In this document: positions 62,995 to 64,000 of the stretch, one piece after another
How positions within the stretch are numbered: the stretch's first letter is position 1
Layout: every line of letters begins with the position of its first letter
Assembly: GCF_030867095.1 (NCBI RefSeq)
Contig: NC_081831.1
Location: 21,118,001-21,182,000, forward strand
Length of the DNA stretch: 64,000 nt
Direction: 5' to 3'
Source of the DNA: Alligator mississippiensis
Lineage: Eukaryota > Chordata > Crocodylia > Alligatoridae
Made by a program: the position numbers and the translations under genes
Notes under the pieces: model-generated
Told to the model about the DNA's origin: nothing
Databases searched by the model: none
The model's input: only the letters and a program-made list of their open reading frames with translations

Positions 62995-63684
62995 CCAGAT
63001 ACCTCCCTCACCCACACCCCCGCCAAAGGAACCATGTGTTAATTAACTCCTACTCATGACTGGAAGCAGGTGTTATTGTCACAAGTCCAGGGATGCTTCA
63101 AAAATTCATATACAGATAAGGCATAGGGCAACCTCATTCCAGCTTTACCCCATGGAGGACAGGGCCACATTAATCATATATGCCAGGCTGAGGGGGGAGA
63201 TAACATAGGGATTCTGAGTGAACTGTTTGGGGCCCTGTTTCATATTGTTGGCCAAGCATTTAACGCTAGTGAAGAAACAGTAATGATTGGAAATGGGAAA
63301 GACACGGGCAGTTTAACTGTGGGACTGAGAGGAAGTCAAAATATATGCAATGTTGTGGCTCACCATGACTTGAAAAAGAGTTGGGGTTGAGGCAGACTGC
63401 GCTTAATGGGTACTGCCCTTCTGATCTATACTTGTTAGACACTGCACTGACCTATCCTTGTAGTACCAGTGACAGTAATGTGAACTAGGGGTTGAAAGCT
63501 AGCAACTGGAGCTGCAATGAAAGGGATATTGTAAATGTACCAGGGAAAAGAATATGGACAGATGCACAGGACTCTGTGTGTGATTATTGTAACAGGCATG
63601 TGGGTGCACAGATATGAGGTTTTGTTACAAGTTAATGTTTTGAAAATGGGTTAAGGATTTTGAAGAATGGGATGCTAGACATTA

Positions 63685-63735
63685 TATCTATCTATCTGTC
63701 TATCTGTCTATCTATCTATCTATCTATCTATCTAT
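63685..63735. repeat. (ATCT)n microsatellite
   Basis: About 12 tetranucleotide units with two ATCTGTCT interruptions. Confidence 0.92.
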
Positions 63736-64000
63736 TGACATACATTTTTTACAAAAAAATGGTTTGCATGTTTGTCCATTCATTTTATGATCATGTTTAG
63801 TGTTGGCTGTATTTAATCAAGTTCATAGTTGGTTTCTCTTGTTAAGAGTTGCTGCATTTAGCAGCTGTTTAACCATGGGCAATGTATTTAGTGAGATTTC
63901 CTTGTATGAGGCTATAAAATGAGGGGGCTTTTTTCCCCATGCAAATTGGGGGAAAATCCCTTGTCTTGTATTTGAGAAAATATGGTAGATATACTCCACA

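Noticed and set aside
63685..63735. CRISPR-like or regulatory array
   Set aside because: Simple (ATCT)n microsatellite without spacers; CRISPR is not expected in a vertebrate genome.

Overview
This window is nuclear DNA from a vertebrate, most likely a sauropsid. A crocodilian is the favoured guess and a turtle the main alternative. The evidence is interrupted genes with GT-AG introns, many CR1 LINE fragments with the (ATTCATAG)-type 3' end, many short non-autonomous hAT transposons, and a CpG-island promoter. There is no operon structure, CRISPR array, plasmid feature or phage feature.

Only two protein-coding genes can be supported, both on the + strand. Positions 959-35983 hold 17 coding exons of PIK3R6 (p84/p87PIKAP, regulatory subunit of PI3K-gamma). 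The first coding exon or exons lie upstream of the window. The reading frame is unbroken across all 17 exons: 721 residues plus a split first codon, ending in TGA at 35981-35983. MFSD6L, an orphan major-facilitator membrane protein, follows at 48194-50231. This order and orientation, with MFSD6L directly downstream of the PIK3R6 3' end on the same strand, is as I recall it from human 17p13.1, so the synteny is conserved. MFSD6L is nearly intronless here, but its long exon has no in-frame ATG. A 97-nt GT-AG intron joins a 22-nt coding exon, inside a CpG island with NRF1-type and E-box sites, to the main exon.

Layout: 1-36 kb is the PIK3R6 locus, whose introns are full of repeats. These include a solo LTR carrying a CR1 insertion (14-15.3 kb), a composite TIR element with a long palindrome (20.9-22.2 kb), and a decayed minus-strand non-LTR retrotransposon of jockey/I-like type with a hAT MITE inserted in it (22.4-24.9 kb). 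36-48 kb is intergenic and includes a nearly open CR1 ORF fragment at 39.6-40.7 kb. 48-50.2 kb is MFSD6L. 50.2-64 kb is probable 3' UTR followed by repeat-rich intergenic DNA, ending with an 820-bp hAT element flanked by a perfect 8-bp target-site duplication. I see no third gene.

No unprecedented molecular system was found. The most informative observations are the MFSD6L gene model, the unusual non-LTR element, and a set of precisely delimited DNA transposons.
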